Positions 1 to 8,484 are shown, numbered from the stretch's first letter. The stretch: DNA of 32,002 nt from Burkholderia ambifaria (GCF_001443045.1 NZ_LKPJ01000005.1:73069-105070); one strand, 5' to 3'. The notes: generated by a model from the letters alone, not told the origin. Numbers and translations: made by a program.

Positions 1-534
1 GAACGCATCCTGCTCCTCGCGCGTGATTCCGTATTCCTTCGCGACGTTCTCCGCCGTGATGCCCATGTGGTACTGGTTGTACACGTCCCACAGGCCGTCG
101 ACGATCATCGTGTCGACCAGCTTCGCGTCACCCATCCGGAACCCGTCGCGCGAGCCCGGCAGCACGTGCGGCGACGCGCTCATGTTTTCCTGGCCGCCCG
201 CGATCACGATGTCGGCATCGCCCGCCATGATCGCATTCGCCGCCAGCATCACCGCCTTCAGACCCGAACCGCACACCTTGTTGATCGTCATGCCCGGCAC
301 CGCGCTCGGCAGGCCGGCCTTGATCAGCGACTGGCGCGCCGGGTTCTGCCCCGAGCCCGCCGTCAGCACCTGACCCATGATCACTTCGCTCACCTGCTCG
401 GGCTTCATGCCCGCGCGCTCCAGCACCGCGCGAATCACCGTCGCGCCCAGCTCCGGTGCCGCGACCTTCGCGAGCGAGCCGCCGAATTTGCCGACCGCGG
501 TCCGCGCGGCCGATACGATCACTACGTCCGTCAT
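1..534 (-). CDS. phbA: Acetyl-CoA acetyltransferase (beta-ketothiolase), 5' part only
   Basis: Condenses two acetyl-CoA to acetoacetyl-CoA, the first step of polyhydroxybutyrate synthesis, in the cytoplasm. The first 178 residues are present; the gene runs off the left edge, so the C-terminal His and Cys motifs cannot be seen. The thiolase N-terminal domain is clear: it begins [19 protein letters not shown], and the acyl-accepting cysteine is Cys88 in [11 protein letters not shown]. The ATG is preceded by GGAGG at 8 nt, which fixes the start. It lies about 100 bp downstream of phaC on the same strand, the usual phaC-phbA order of Burkholderia and Ralstonia, so co-expression with the polymerase is likely. 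Another thiolase such as BktB is possible, but the position beside phaC favours PhbA. Confidence 0.93.
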   Translation of the reverse strand, partial: MTDVVIVSAARTAVGKFGGSLAKVAAPELGATVIRAVLERAGMKPEQVSEVIMGQVLTAGSGQNPARQSLIKAGLPSAVPGMTINKVCGSGLKAVMLAANAIMAGDADIVIAGGQENMSASPHVLPGSRDGFRMGDAKLVDTMIVDGLWDVYNQYHMGITAENVAKEYGITREEQDAF

Positions 535-585
535 TTCCGTTTCCTCCGGGCCCGCACGACACGGCGCATCGCTACCGGCCCTGTT

Positions 586-628
586 AAAAAAACTGCGGTG
601 CACCGGACAGCGTGCACCGCTGTCCGGT
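586..628 (-). terminator. Strong hairpin between phaC and phbA, possible attenuator
   Basis: Arms 603-612 and 618-627 form a perfect 10-bp GC-rich stem with a 5-nt loop (an A-T pair can be added outside). On the minus strand a run of seven T (592 down to 586) follows about 10 nt after the stem. The distance to the T run is longer than in a textbook terminator, so this may be a partial terminator or an RNA-processing/stability element between phaC and phbA. Confidence 0.5.
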
Positions 629-633
629 TTTCG

Positions 634-2508
634 TCAATCGCGCTGCAACACGTAGCGGCCCGGCGCCGGCTCGATCACAGGGAACTGCGCGGAACCGGCC
701 TTGGCGGGCGGCGCCACCTTGCGGCCGCCGTATTGATCGAGCCACTCGACCCACGTCGTCCACCAGCTGCCCGGCTGCTCGGACGCGCCGGCAAACCAGG
801 CGTCCGCGGATTCGGGCAGGTCGTTGTCGTTGACCCAGTAGCTGCGCTTCTTCTTCGCCGGCGGATTGATCACGCCCGCGATGTGACCCGACGCGCCGAG
901 CACGAACTTCAGCGGGCCCGTCAGGATCGACGTCGACGCGTAGGCCGTCTGCCACGGCACGATGTGATCCTCGCGCGACCCGTAGATGAAGGTCGGCACG
1001 TCGATGCGCGACAGGTCGACGGATTCGCCGCACACGGTCAGCGCGCCCGGGACGCGGAGCTTGTTCTCGAGGTAGGTATTGCGCAGGTACCACGCGTACA
1101 TCGGACCCGGCAGGCTTGTCGAGTCGCTGTTCCAGTACAGCAGGTCGAACGCGGCAGGCGTGCGGCCCTTCAGGTAGTTGTCGACGACGTAGTTCCACAC
1201 GAGATCGTTCGGCCGCAGGAACGAGAACGTGTTCGCGAACTCGACGCCGCGCATCAGCCCCGGTGCCGCGCCGTTCTTGCCGCCGATGGTCTGCTCGCGC
1301 ATCTGCACGTGCGCCTCGTCGACGAACACGTCGAGGATGCCGGTGTCGGAGAAGTCGAGCATCGCGGTCAGCAGCGTCATCGACGCGGCCGGATGTTCGC
1401 CGCGCGCGGCGAGCACCGACAACGCGGTCGCGAGCATCGTGCCGCCGACGCAGAAGCCGAGCGTGTTGATCTGCTCGCGGCCGCTGACCTGCTGCACGGC
1501 GTCGATCGCCGCGAGCAGCCCTTCGTTCATGTAGTCGTCCCACGTCTTGTGCGCCACCGACGCATCGGCGTTGCGCCACGACACGAGGAACACCTGATGG
1601 CCGTTCGACAGCGCATGTGCGACGAGCGAATTCTCGGGCTGCAGGTCGAGGATGTAGAACTTGTTGATGCACGGCGGCACGATCAGGAGCGGCCGCTCGA
1701 ACACCTTGTCCGTCTTCGGCGTGTACTGGATCAGCTGGATCAGGTCGTTCTCGTAGACGACCGCGCCTTCGGTACACCCGAGGTTCTTGCCGACCACGAA
1801 CTGCGATTCGTCGGTCTGCGAAATTTTGCCGCGCTGCATGTCGCCGAGCAGGTTCATCATCCCCTGCCGCAGGCTTTCGCCCTGCGTCTCGAGGATCGAT
1901 TTCTGGGCATCGGGATTGAGCGCGAGGAAGTTGCTCGGCGCGGCGGCGGCCGTCCATTGCTGGACGGAGAAACGGATGCGTTCGCGCGTCTTCGGATCGG
2001 TCTCGAGCGCGTCGGCCAGTTCCTGCAGGTAGCGCGCGTTGAGCAGATACCACGCAGCCGCGAACGCATGCGCGGGCGACGCCTTCCACGCATCCGCGCT
2101 GAAGCGGCGGTCCTTCAGTTCGGGCGACTCGAGCTTCGCGGCCGCGGACTGCTGCATCAGCGTCATGCAGTCGCGCGCATAGTCGGCCTGCAACTTCTGG
2201 AGCCGTTCGGGCGGGATCGCGGCGACCGGCAGCTTCAGCCCCGCGAACGGCGATGCCAGACCGCCAAAGCTGCCCAGGTCGGGCATCGACGGCATCTGGA
2301 ACGGAATCGATGTCGGGAACTGGAATGCGGCGAACGGATTCGCGGGGGTTGCCGCCGTGGCGGCACGTGCCGGATCGGCGAAACCGCGCCATGCGTTCAG
2401 CCATGCCTCGAACATCTGCTGCATCGGCTGGGTAGCCTGGCCGAATCCGGTGCTGCCTGCGGAAGTGTCCGTCTGAGCGGACGTCGACGAATTTTTCGAT
2501 GCTGTCAT
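634..2508 (-). CDS. phaC: Class I poly(3-hydroxyalkanoate) synthase
   Basis: Polymerises (R)-3-hydroxyacyl-CoA into polyhydroxyalkanoate on the granule surface. It has 624 residues, close to class I enzymes (about 590-620). The N-terminal domain spans roughly 95-270 and the alpha/beta hydrolase core roughly 270-580. The lipase-like box G-F-C-V-G-G is at 351-356 with nucleophile Cys353. The other triad members are Asp514 (SREDHIVPW) and His542 (SGHIAGVINPP). The first 90 residues are rich in Ala, Pro and Phe, as is common for the variable N-terminus. The ATG has a modest AAGG ribosome site. phbA follows on the same strand after a hairpin, and upstream lies a long non-coding control region. Confidence 0.97.
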   Translation of the reverse strand: MTASKNSSTSAQTDTSAGSTGFGQATQPMQQMFEAWLNAWRGFADPARAATAATPANPFAAFQFPTSIPFQMPSMPDLGSFGGLASPFAGLKLPVAAIPPERLQKLQADYARDCMTLMQQSAAAKLESPELKDRRFSADAWKASPAHAFAAAWYLLNARYLQELADALETDPKTRERIRFSVQQWTAAAAPSNFLALNPDAQKSILETQGESLRQGMMNLLGDMQRGKISQTDESQFVVGKNLGCTEGAVVYENDLIQLIQYTPKTDKVFERPLLIVPPCINKFYILDLQPENSLVAHALSNGHQVFLVSWRNADASVAHKTWDDYMNEGLLAAIDAVQQVSGREQINTLGFCVGGTMLATALSVLAARGEHPAASMTLLTAMLDFSDTGILDVFVDEAHVQMREQTIGGKNGAAPGLMRGVEFANTFSFLRPNDLVWNYVVDNYLKGRTPAAFDLLYWNSDSTSLPGPMYAWYLRNTYLENKLRVPGALTVCGESVDLSRIDVPTFIYGSREDHIVPWQTAYASTSILTGPLKFVLGASGHIAGVINPPAKKKRSYWVNDNDLPESADAWFAGASEQPGSWWTTWVEWLDQYGGRKVAPPAKAGSAQFPVIEPAPGRYVLQRD

Positions 2509-2593
2509 TACCTGCCTTACCGGTGATTCGTGAGCGTCAATCGTGAAATCCTGCTCGCGCGCGGCGTGCCGGCTGCGAGCCGGGCCGTCATGC

Positions 2594-2613
2594 TCTGGAG
2601 AGGCGTCTCCAGA
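2594..2613. promoter_or_regulatory. Perfect inverted repeat upstream of phaC
   Basis: TCTGGAGA and TCTCCAGA form 8-bp arms separated by GGCG, 86-105 bp upstream of the phaC ATG and downstream of the candidate promoter. It could be a protein-binding operator or a hairpin in the phaC leader. Control by the PHA regulator PhaR is plausible from biology but the site does not prove it. Confidence 0.4.
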
Positions 2614-2631
2614 TTCTGCCGCAGTGCGGTA

Positions 2632-2661
2632 TTTTTATCATTATCGTTTTCCCCATGTGAA
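2632..2661 (-). promoter_or_regulatory. Weak candidate phaC promoter
   Basis: On the minus strand TTCACA (2661-2656) is followed after 18 nt by TAAAAA (2637-2632). Both hexamers are imperfect matches to sigma70 boxes. The site lies in the AT-rich part of the region and just upstream of the inverted repeat. Confidence 0.25.
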
Positions 2662-2801
2662 GCACTGCGTCAAACCACTGAACATTTCCGCTCGGAGATA
2701 ATCCACGCGCAACAGACGGGACAAGGCTTCCGGCGAAACATGAAACATTTTGATTGACTTGACTTCGCGATTATTCATTCGGCTGTCCATACAACACCGC
2801 G

Positions 2802-2813
2802 TTGACGCGTCAA
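2802..2813. promoter_or_regulatory. 12-bp palindrome TTGACGCGTCAA
   Basis: A perfect palindrome about 295 bp upstream of phaC. It contains a -35-like TTGACG on both strands but no good -10 box at the right distance on either. It may be an operator for a dimeric regulator. Confidence 0.3.
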
Positions 2814-2848
2814 TATCGAGATAACCCGATTTTGCAGCGCAACAACCC

Positions 2849-2866
2849 GCGCGCGCAAGCGCGCGC
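2849..2866 (-). terminator. GC-rich hairpin after pgeF
   Basis: An alternating GC stem of 7 bp with a 4-nt loop starts 7 nt after the pgeF stop codon. There is no clear T run after it on the minus strand (it is followed by GGGTTGTTG), so termination here would be weak or factor-dependent. Confidence 0.35.
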
Positions 2867-2873
2867 TCAGCCG

Positions 2874-3713
2874 TCAATCGGCCAGCCAGATCGCCGCCGC
2901 CATGCGACCGGTCACGCGGTCGCGCCGGTACGAATAGAAGCGCGCGTGTTCGGTGACCGTGCAGGCGGACCCGCCACTCACGTGCGCAACGCCCGCACGG
3001 GCGAGGCGCAGGCGCGCGAGCGCGTGGAGGTCGGCGAGGAACTTGCCGGGCGCGCCGTCGATCGCGACGAACGCTTGCCGCGTCTCATCATGCTCCGACT
3101 GCGGAGCCGTGTCGAGAAACGCGTCACGCACGTCGGCGCCGACTTCGAACGCCCGCGGCCCGATCGCGGGCCCGAGGTACGCACGGAGTTCATTCGTCGC
3201 GCCGCCGGCGAGCGCCGCGACGCGGGCCGCGGTCTGCTCGACGATGCCGGCCGCGAGCCCGCGCCAGCCTGCATGCGCGGCGCCCACCGCCCGGCCCTGC
3301 GCGTCGCACAGCAGCACTGGCAGGCAATCCGCGACCATCACGACGCAGACGGCGCCCGCGCGGTCCGTCACACTCGCGTCGGCCCGCACGGGCGCCGCGG
3401 CACCCGGCGCGGCCTCGATCACCTCGTCGGCGCGCACGATCTGCGCGCCGTGAACCTGTTCGAGCCATGCCGCGCGCGACTGTCCTGCCAGCGCGAGCAA
3501 GCGCGCGCGATTCGCGGCAACGTGATCGGGATCGTCACCGGTATGCAGGCCGAGATTCATTCCGCCCGGCAACGCGGCACCGTCCTGCCAGCGCCCGTAC
3601 GGGCCCTCGCTCACGCCGCCGGCGCGCGTCGTGATCAGCGCGCACACGCGCGGCGACACCTGCCAGTCGGGCTGTATGCAGTCCTGCCACGTCAACGGCG
3701 CCAGGTTCGTCAT
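2874..3713 (-). CDS. pgeF: Peptidoglycan editing factor PgeF (YfiH, multicopper oxidase-like laccase domain)
   Basis: YfiH-family protein; in E. coli it removes wrongly built muropeptide precursors (L-Ser in place of L-Ala), and family members were earlier called polyphenol oxidases. It has 279 residues and a single domain. The metal-site residues are visible: His88 in LEQVHG, Cys130 in VADCLP and His147 in AHAGWRG. The start is debatable: a GTG at 3719 abuts the rluD stop, but the ATG at 3713 lies 9 nt from a GGAG at the end of rluD, so I chose the ATG. Translation is probably coupled to rluD. The rluD-pgeF pair divergent from bamD matches E. coli. Confidence 0.93.
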   Translation of the reverse strand: MTNLAPLTWQDCIQPDWQVSPRVCALITTRAGGVSEGPYGRWQDGAALPGGMNLGLHTGDDPDHVAANRARLLALAGQSRAAWLEQVHGAQIVRADEVIEAAPGAAAPVRADASVTDRAGAVCVVMVADCLPVLLCDAQGRAVGAAHAGWRGLAAGIVEQTAARVAALAGGATNELRAYLGPAIGPRAFEVGADVRDAFLDTAPQSEHDETRQAFVAIDGAPGKFLADLHALARLRLARAGVAHVSGGSACTVTEHARFYSYRRDRVTGRMAAAIWLAD

Positions 3714-3719
3714 CGGCAC

Positions 3720-4946
3720 TCACTCCTCCTCATCGTCCGGATCCGACTCGTCGTCGTAATCCGCGTCGTGATCCTGATACTCGCCGGCGAAATCGTCATC
3801 GTCGTAGATGCCGTCTTCATCGTCGAATTCCTCGTCACCCTGCCCGAAACCGAGCGCCGCGACGAGCGCGTTCATGTCGTCCGGCAACGGGCAGCGCCAC
3901 TGCATCGTCTTGCCCGTGACCGGATGCACGAGGCCGAGCCGCCAGGCGTGCAGCGCCTGCCGCGCGAACCCGTCCGGCAGCGGCGCGACCGAGCGCTTGC
4001 CGCGCGCGCGGCCGTACACCGGATCGCCGAGCAACGGATGCCCGACATGCGAGCAGTGCACGCGGATCTGGTGCGTGCGGCCGGTTTCGAGGTCGCACTG
4101 GATCGCGGACACCGGCTGACGTTGCCACATGCATGTGTCAACCGTGCGGAAATGCGTGCGCGCGGGCTTGCCCGACGCGCCTGTGACGACGGCCATGCGC
4201 GTGCGCTCGCGCGGATCGCGGCCGATCGGTGCGTCGATCGTGCCGTCTTCGGGCATCGTGCCCCACACGAGCGCAAAATAGCGGCGCTTGACCGTGCGCG
4301 CCTGTAGCTGGCGCACGAGGTCGGTCTGCGCGGCGAGCGTGCGGGCGACCACCATCAGGCCGGACGTTTCCTTGTCGAGCCGGTGCACGATCCCGGCACG
4401 CGGCAGGCCGGCCGCCGCGTCGCCGTAGCGGTGCAGCAGCCCGTTCAGGATCGTGCCGCTCCAGTTGCCGGCGGCCGGATGGACGACGACACCCGCCGGC
4501 TTGTTGATGACGACGAGCGCGTCGTCCTCGTAGATCACGTCGAGCGGCACGGGCTCCGGCGTGAACGCGAGCTGCTCGGGAAGCAGGTCGGGCACGAGCT
4601 CGATCCTCGCGCCGAGCGGCACCGGCTGGCGGATCTTCGCGGGCGCGCCGTCGACCAGCACGCGCTGCGCCTCGATCCAGCTTTGCAGGCGGCTGCGCGA
4701 GAATTCGGGGAACAGCTGGGCAAGCGCCTTGTCGAGGCGTTCTCCCGCGAGCGACAGCGGCACTTCGACGATGCGCGGCGCCTCGTCAACCGCGGCGGAC
4801 GGCACGACAGGCGGCTGCATCGCGTCTGCAGCCAGATCGTCATCGGGGGAATCCCCCGACGCAGCGTCGGCGGGCCGATCGCTTGGGCTATAATCTTCGC
4901 GATTTGACTTGCCCCGCGGGGCATTCTGCGAACTTGAACGGGTCAT
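3720..4946 (-). CDS. rluD: 23S rRNA pseudouridine(1911/1915/1917) synthase RluD
   Basis: Makes three pseudouridines in helix 69 of 23S rRNA during 50S maturation. It has 408 residues against about 326 in E. coli. A polar N-terminal extension of roughly 55 residues precedes the S4 RNA-binding domain (about 65-125). The RsuA/RluA catalytic domain carries Asp191 in the signature HRLDKETSG. The last 35 or so residues form a very acidic Asp/Glu tail. No clear ribosome site precedes the ATG at 4946, so a start further inside the extension is possible. bamD is divergent, with only 41 bp between the two start codons. pgeF follows with no gap. Confidence 0.95.
   Translation of the reverse strand: MTRSSSQNAPRGKSNREDYSPSDRPADAASGDSPDDDLAADAMQPPVVPSAAVDEAPRIVEVPLSLAGERLDKALAQLFPEFSRSRLQSWIEAQRVLVDGAPAKIRQPVPLGARIELVPDLLPEQLAFTPEPVPLDVIYEDDALVVINKPAGVVVHPAAGNWSGTILNGLLHRYGDAAAGLPRAGIVHRLDKETSGLMVVARTLAAQTDLVRQLQARTVKRRYFALVWGTMPEDGTIDAPIGRDPRERTRMAVVTGASGKPARTHFRTVDTCMWQRQPVSAIQCDLETGRTHQIRVHCSHVGHPLLGDPVYGRARGKRSVAPLPDGFARQALHAWRLGLVHPVTGKTMQWRCPLPDDMNALVAALGFGQGDEEFDDEDGIYDDDDFAGEYQDHDADYDDESDPDDEEE
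4889..4923 (+). promoter_or_regulatory. Candidate bamD promoter -10 and adjoining palindrome
   Basis: A perfect TATAAT (4889-4894) lies on the plus strand inside the first codons of rluD; no good -35 is seen at 16-18 bp. About 15 bp downstream is the perfect 14-bp palindrome TGCCCCGCGGGGCA (4910-4923), which would fall in the bamD leader. It could act as an operator shared with rluD or as a hairpin. Confidence 0.45.
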
Positions 4947-4987
4947 TTAGACTGGGTCACCGAGACTTGAAGCTAGGACATGCGAGC

Positions 4988-5812
4988 ATGATGAATTCGA
5001 CCAAACGTACGGCCAAGACCGTCGCCGCCCGAGCTGCGGTGGTAGCGGCCGCGGCCCTCATCGCCGGCTGCCACGGCTTGCCGCAGAAGCAGGACGAGAC
5101 GGCTACCTGGTCGAACAACAAATTATACTCAGAGGCCCAGGACGCACTGTCCGGCGGCGACTGGGGCAAGTGCGCGAAATATTTCGAATCGCTGCAAGGC
5201 CGCGATCCGTTCGGCCATTTCGCGCAACAGGCGCAGATCAACGTCGCGTACTGCAACTGGAAGGACAACGAAGCGGCAGCCGCCGACCAGGCCGTCGACC
5301 GCTTCATCCAGCTCCACCCGGATCACCCGGATATCCCGTACGCGTACTACCTGAAGGGGATGATCCACTTCAACGACGATCTCGGCCTGTTCGGCCGCTT
5401 CTCCGGCCAGGACATGAGCGAACGCGATCCGCAGGCACTGCGCGAATCGTACGATGCGTTCAAGGTCGTCGTCGACCGCTACCCGAAGAGCAAGTACGCG
5501 CCCGACGCCGCAGCGCGGATGCGCTACATCGTCAATGCGCTCGCGTCGCACGAAGTGCACGCGGCCGACTACTACTATCGGCGCGGCGCCTATGTCGCGG
5601 CAATCAACCGCGCGCAGCTCGCGATCAAGGACTACAAGGGCGCGCCGGCGATCGAGGACGCGCTGCACATCATGATCCTGTCGTACGGCAAGCTGAACCA
5701 GCCGCAACTCGCGGAAGACACGAAGCGCGTGCTCGCGGGGACCTTCCCGGACAGCCCGTACATCACCGGCCACTCGCGTCCCGGCACGAAGAAGTCGTGG
5801 TGGCAGTTCTGA
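4988..5812 (+). CDS. bamD: Outer membrane protein assembly factor BamD (lipoprotein)
   Basis: Essential lipoprotein of the Bam complex that inserts beta-barrel proteins into the outer membrane. It has 274 residues. The signal sequence ends in the lipobox L-I-A-G with Cys28 as the lipidated residue. The rest is a TPR-type fold typical of the YfiO family (segments such as AQDALSGGDWGKCAKYFESL and YPKSKYAPDAAARMRYI). The ATG at 4988 is chosen because AGGA lies 9 nt upstream; an upstream frame extension to 4883 lacks a ribosome site and would spoil the signal peptide. A second ATG follows directly at 4991. Its partner bamB is in the same window (23114-24259). Confidence 0.96.
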   Translation: MMNSTKRTAKTVAARAAVVAAAALIAGCHGLPQKQDETATWSNNKLYSEAQDALSGGDWGKCAKYFESLQGRDPFGHFAQQAQINVAYCNWKDNEAAAADQAVDRFIQLHPDHPDIPYAYYLKGMIHFNDDLGLFGRFSGQDMSERDPQALRESYDAFKVVVDRYPKSKYAPDAAARMRYIVNALASHEVHAADYYYRRGAYVAAINRAQLAIKDYKGAPAIEDALHIMILSYGKLNQPQLAEDTKRVLAGTFPDSPYITGHSRPGTKKSWWQF

Positions 5813-5830
5813 GCGACACTCGCTGCACAA

Positions 5831-5860
5831 AAAAAACCCGGCCATCGAGCCGGGTTTTTT
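5831..5860. terminator. Bidirectional terminator between bamD and the helicase gene
   Basis: ACCCGGC and GCCGGGT arms with the 6-nt loop CATCGA are flanked by A6 on the left and T6 on the right. The structure therefore works as a rho-independent terminator for bamD on the plus strand and for the convergent helicase gene on the minus strand. Confidence 0.93.
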
Positions 5861-5892
5861 ATTGGCGCCGCCCGTAACAGGCGGCGGTGCGG

Positions 5893-8136
5893 TTACGCGC
5901 GTTTCTCCGCGCGATGTTCGTCGAAGAAGTCCTGCACGACCGCGATCTCGCGCGTGCGCTTGAACGGCGGCAGGCTCTGCCAGATGCGGCGACCGTACGG
6001 CTTGTCGACGAGCCGCGTGTCGCAGATCATCAGCACGCCGCGATCCGTCTCCGCGCGAATCAGGCGGCCCGCGCCCTGCTTCAGCGTGATCACGGCCTGC
6101 GGCAGCTGGTGAACCGCGAACGGGCTCAAGCCCTTCTTGGTCAGCGCATCGAGTCGCGCGGCCAGCACCGGATCGTCGGGCGGCGCGAACGGCAGCTTGT
6201 CGATCACGACGAGCGACAGCGCATCGCCGCGCACGTCGACGCCTTCCCAGAAGCTCTGGCTGCCGACAAGGATCGCATTGCCGTACGAACGGAAGCGATC
6301 GAGCAACTCGGTGCGGCTGGCATCACCCTGCACCAGCAGCGGCGTATTCCAGCCGCGCGACTCGATCACGTCGCGCAGCTTCGACGCGATCCGGTCAACC
6401 GCGCGCAGCGTCGTGCACAGCATGAAGACGCCGCCGCCCGATGCCTCGATCGCCGGCAGCGCGGCATCGAACACGGCGTCGGTGAACGCCGGCGACGAAG
6501 GCTGCGGCAGGTTGCGCGGCACGTACAGCAGGCCTTGCGACTGATAGTCGAACGGGCTCGCGAGCGTCATCGAGCGCCGCGAGCTGAGGCCCATCTGGGC
6601 CGCGTAGTGCGTGAAGTCGCCGCGCACCGACAGCGTCGCCGACGTGAAGACCCACGCGCGCGGCACACCGGCGCGCTGCTTCGCGAAAATCGGCGCCACC
6701 GACAGCGGCGTTTCGTGCAGCTGGACGGTATGTGCGAACACTTCCACCCAGCGCACCTTCTCGTTCGGGTCGTCGGCAGCCGCCTTGTCGCCGGCTGCCG
6801 CGGCATCGGCTTTTTCGGCCGCTTGCGCCGCACCGGGCGCGACCCAGCCCGCGAGCAGGTCCTGCAATTCGCGCGCTCGCCGCAAGCACGCGCCGAGCGA
6901 TTCCGCCCGCTCGGCCTGGCTCGCGAGCGCCGATGCGAGCGCATCGAGCGCCGCCTCGAGCGCGTCGAGCGCGCCGAACATCGGGTGATCGTCGCCCAGT
7001 TGCGCGAGCGACATGCGCACGATCTGGTCGTTCGCGAACGCCAGGCGCAAGTCGCGCGCCGCGCGTTCGAGATCGCCGCCGAGCTTCACCCACTCGACCG
7101 CATCGCGCGCATGGCTCAGCCCTTCGGCGACCGTGTCGCGCGCGAGTTCGAGGATCTGCGTGGTCGACAGCGTCTCGCCGAAGAACAGCGTGGCCGTCTC
7201 CGGCAACTGATGCGCTTCGTCGAAGATCACCGTGTTCGCGTTCGGCAGCAGTTCGGCCATCCCGGTGTCGCGCAGCATGATGTCCGCGAAGAACAGGTGA
7301 TGGTTGACGACGACGATGTCCGCCTGCTGCGCCTCGCGCCGCGCCTGCATCACGAAGCATTCCTTGTAATGCGGGCACTCCTGGCCGAGGCAGTTGTCGC
7401 GCGTCGACGTGACCATCGCCCACACCGGCGCCGTCTCCGGCACGCTCGCGAGCTCGGCCTTGTCGCCGCTCTTCGTGATCTTCGCGAACCGGACGATTTC
7501 CTGCAGGTACGCGGTGTCCTGTCGCGACGGCAGGCGGCCGTTGTCGGCCGTGCGCTGCAGGTAGTAATGGCACAGGTAGTTCGAGCGGCCCTTGAGCATC
7601 GCGACCGTCACCGGCACCGCGAGCGCGTTGCGCACGGTCGGGATGTCGCGCTGGAACAGCTGGTCCTGCAAGTGCTTCGTGCCGGTCGACACGATCACCT
7701 TGCCGCCCCACAGCATCGCGGGCACCAGGTACGCATAGGTCTTGCCGGTACCGGTGCCGGCCTCGACGATCAGCGTGTTGTCGCCGGCGTCGCTGTTGGT
7801 GTCGGCCGCTGCATCGCCCGCGGCGGACTCAGCCGCCTTGTCGCCTTCGCCGAGGCGGCGCGCCGGCCGCTTGCGAGTTTCGAAGATCTCCGGTTCGGGC
7901 ATCCGGCGCGCGGACGCCTCCATCGCGGACGCGACCGCGCGCGCCATCTCGATCTGCGACAGACGCGGGTGATAGCCGTCGAGCGCGCGCGCAAGCAGTC
8001 CGCCTTCACCGAAGATCGTGTCGAGTTCGTCGACGCGCTTGCGGCTCAGCTCGAAGGCGCCTTCGGGCGCACGAACGCGCCCGGCGGACGACGCGTCACG
8101 CCGGGCATCGGGGTTGGCTTCAAGCGGTGAATTCAA
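5893..8136 (-). CDS. yoaA: ATP-dependent 5'-3' DNA helicase, YoaA/DinG family with Fe-S cluster
   Basis: XPD-like superfamily 2 helicase that unwinds structured or damaged replication intermediates; in E. coli YoaA works with the clamp-loader subunit HolC. It has 747 residues. Walker A GTGTGKT is at 127-133, and the DEAH box is at 306-309 (VIFDEAHQL). Four cysteines for the 4Fe-4S cluster are Cys189, Cys249, Cys254 and Cys260 (NCLGQECPHYKEC). Motif VI is QGAGRLIR near the C-terminus. It looks closer to YoaA than to DinG, but the assignment is from memory of the families. The Ala-rich insert at about 95-120 is unusual. It follows the ydcH-like gene by 55 bp on the same strand. Confidence 0.9.
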   Translation of the reverse strand: MNSPLEANPDARRDASSAGRVRAPEGAFELSRKRVDELDTIFGEGGLLARALDGYHPRLSQIEMARAVASAMEASARRMPEPEIFETRKRPARRLGEGDKAAESAAGDAAADTNSDAGDNTLIVEAGTGTGKTYAYLVPAMLWGGKVIVSTGTKHLQDQLFQRDIPTVRNALAVPVTVAMLKGRSNYLCHYYLQRTADNGRLPSRQDTAYLQEIVRFAKITKSGDKAELASVPETAPVWAMVTSTRDNCLGQECPHYKECFVMQARREAQQADIVVVNHHLFFADIMLRDTGMAELLPNANTVIFDEAHQLPETATLFFGETLSTTQILELARDTVAEGLSHARDAVEWVKLGGDLERAARDLRLAFANDQIVRMSLAQLGDDHPMFGALDALEAALDALASALASQAERAESLGACLRRARELQDLLAGWVAPGAAQAAEKADAAAAGDKAAADDPNEKVRWVEVFAHTVQLHETPLSVAPIFAKQRAGVPRAWVFTSATLSVRGDFTHYAAQMGLSSRRSMTLASPFDYQSQGLLYVPRNLPQPSSPAFTDAVFDAALPAIEASGGGVFMLCTTLRAVDRIASKLRDVIESRGWNTPLLVQGDASRTELLDRFRSYGNAILVGSQSFWEGVDVRGDALSLVVIDKLPFAPPDDPVLAARLDALTKKGLSPFAVHQLPQAVITLKQGAGRLIRAETDRGVLMICDTRLVDKPYGRRIWQSLPPFKRTREIAVVQDFFDEHRAEKRA

Positions 8137-8191
8137 GGCAAGCGTTCCTGTGTCCAGCGCCCGAGCGGCGCCGGCGCTTGCCAGGCCGCGC

Positions 8192-8407
8192 TCAGGCGCG
8201 CTTATCCGGTTCCAGCTGCGATTGCAGCAAAATGATTTTGTCCTTGGCCGCCAGCTTTTCCTTCTTCAGCCGGTGCAGCGTGATGTCGTCGATGTCGGAG
8301 TGTCCTTCCTTCAGCTCGATCTCCCGAGCGAGCTGCTGGTGCTGCTCCTGCAATGCAGCCAAACGGTTGTGCAATTCCTGCTGCTGTTCCGTGGGACGGT
8401 TTTGCAT
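8192..8407 (-). CDS. YdcH family protein (DUF465)
   Basis: Small cytoplasmic protein of 71 residues, predicted as a helical hairpin or coiled coil (heptad-like LHNRLAALQEQHQQLAREI, then LHRLKKEKLAAKDKIILL). The central HSDIDDITLHRLKKEKL matches the conserved core of the DUF465/YdcH family, whose function is unknown. The ATG at 8407 has a good GAGGAGG ribosome site; the longer frame starting at 8452 has none. The helicase gene follows 55 bp downstream, so the two may be co-transcribed. A perfect 14-bp palindrome, GCGTGCCGGCACGC, lies just upstream at 8441-8454. Confidence 0.85.
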   Translation of the reverse strand: MQNRPTEQQQELHNRLAALQEQHQQLAREIELKEGHSDIDDITLHRLKKEKLAAKDKIILLQSQLEPDKRA

Positions 8408-8484
8408 ATGCGCCTCCTCATCGAAGCAGCGCGCCGACTGGCGTGCCGGCACGCACGAGACTGATTCCGGATCAATCCAACACG

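Larger units (their letters stand above)
2509..2873. other. 365-bp non-coding region between pgeF and phaC
   Basis: No convincing gene is present. The part around 2640-2830 is clearly richer in A and T than its neighbours. From phaC outward it holds a perfect inverted repeat (2594-2613), a CCGC-AGT-GCGG repeat near 2619-2629, a weak phaC promoter candidate, the 12-bp palindrome TTGACGCGTCAA (2802-2813), and a GC-rich hairpin just after the pgeF stop (2849-2866). It most likely carries the phaC promoter, its operators and the end of the rluD-pgeF transcript. Confidence 0.6.

Noticed and set aside
67..2526. Plus-strand open frame of 819 codons opposite phaC and phbA
   Set aside because: It is Arg/His/Val-rich with no domain, lies antisense to two clear enzymes and is explained by GC-biased codon use on the other strand.
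2530..2757. 75-codon plus-strand frame upstream of phaC
   Set aside because: No ribosome site, no recognisable protein, and it lies in the AT-rich control region.
5887..8130. Plus-strand open frame as long as the helicase gene it opposes
   Set aside because: Mirror frame of a high-GC gene; composition is Arg/Ala/His-rich and the helicase motifs are all on the minus strand.
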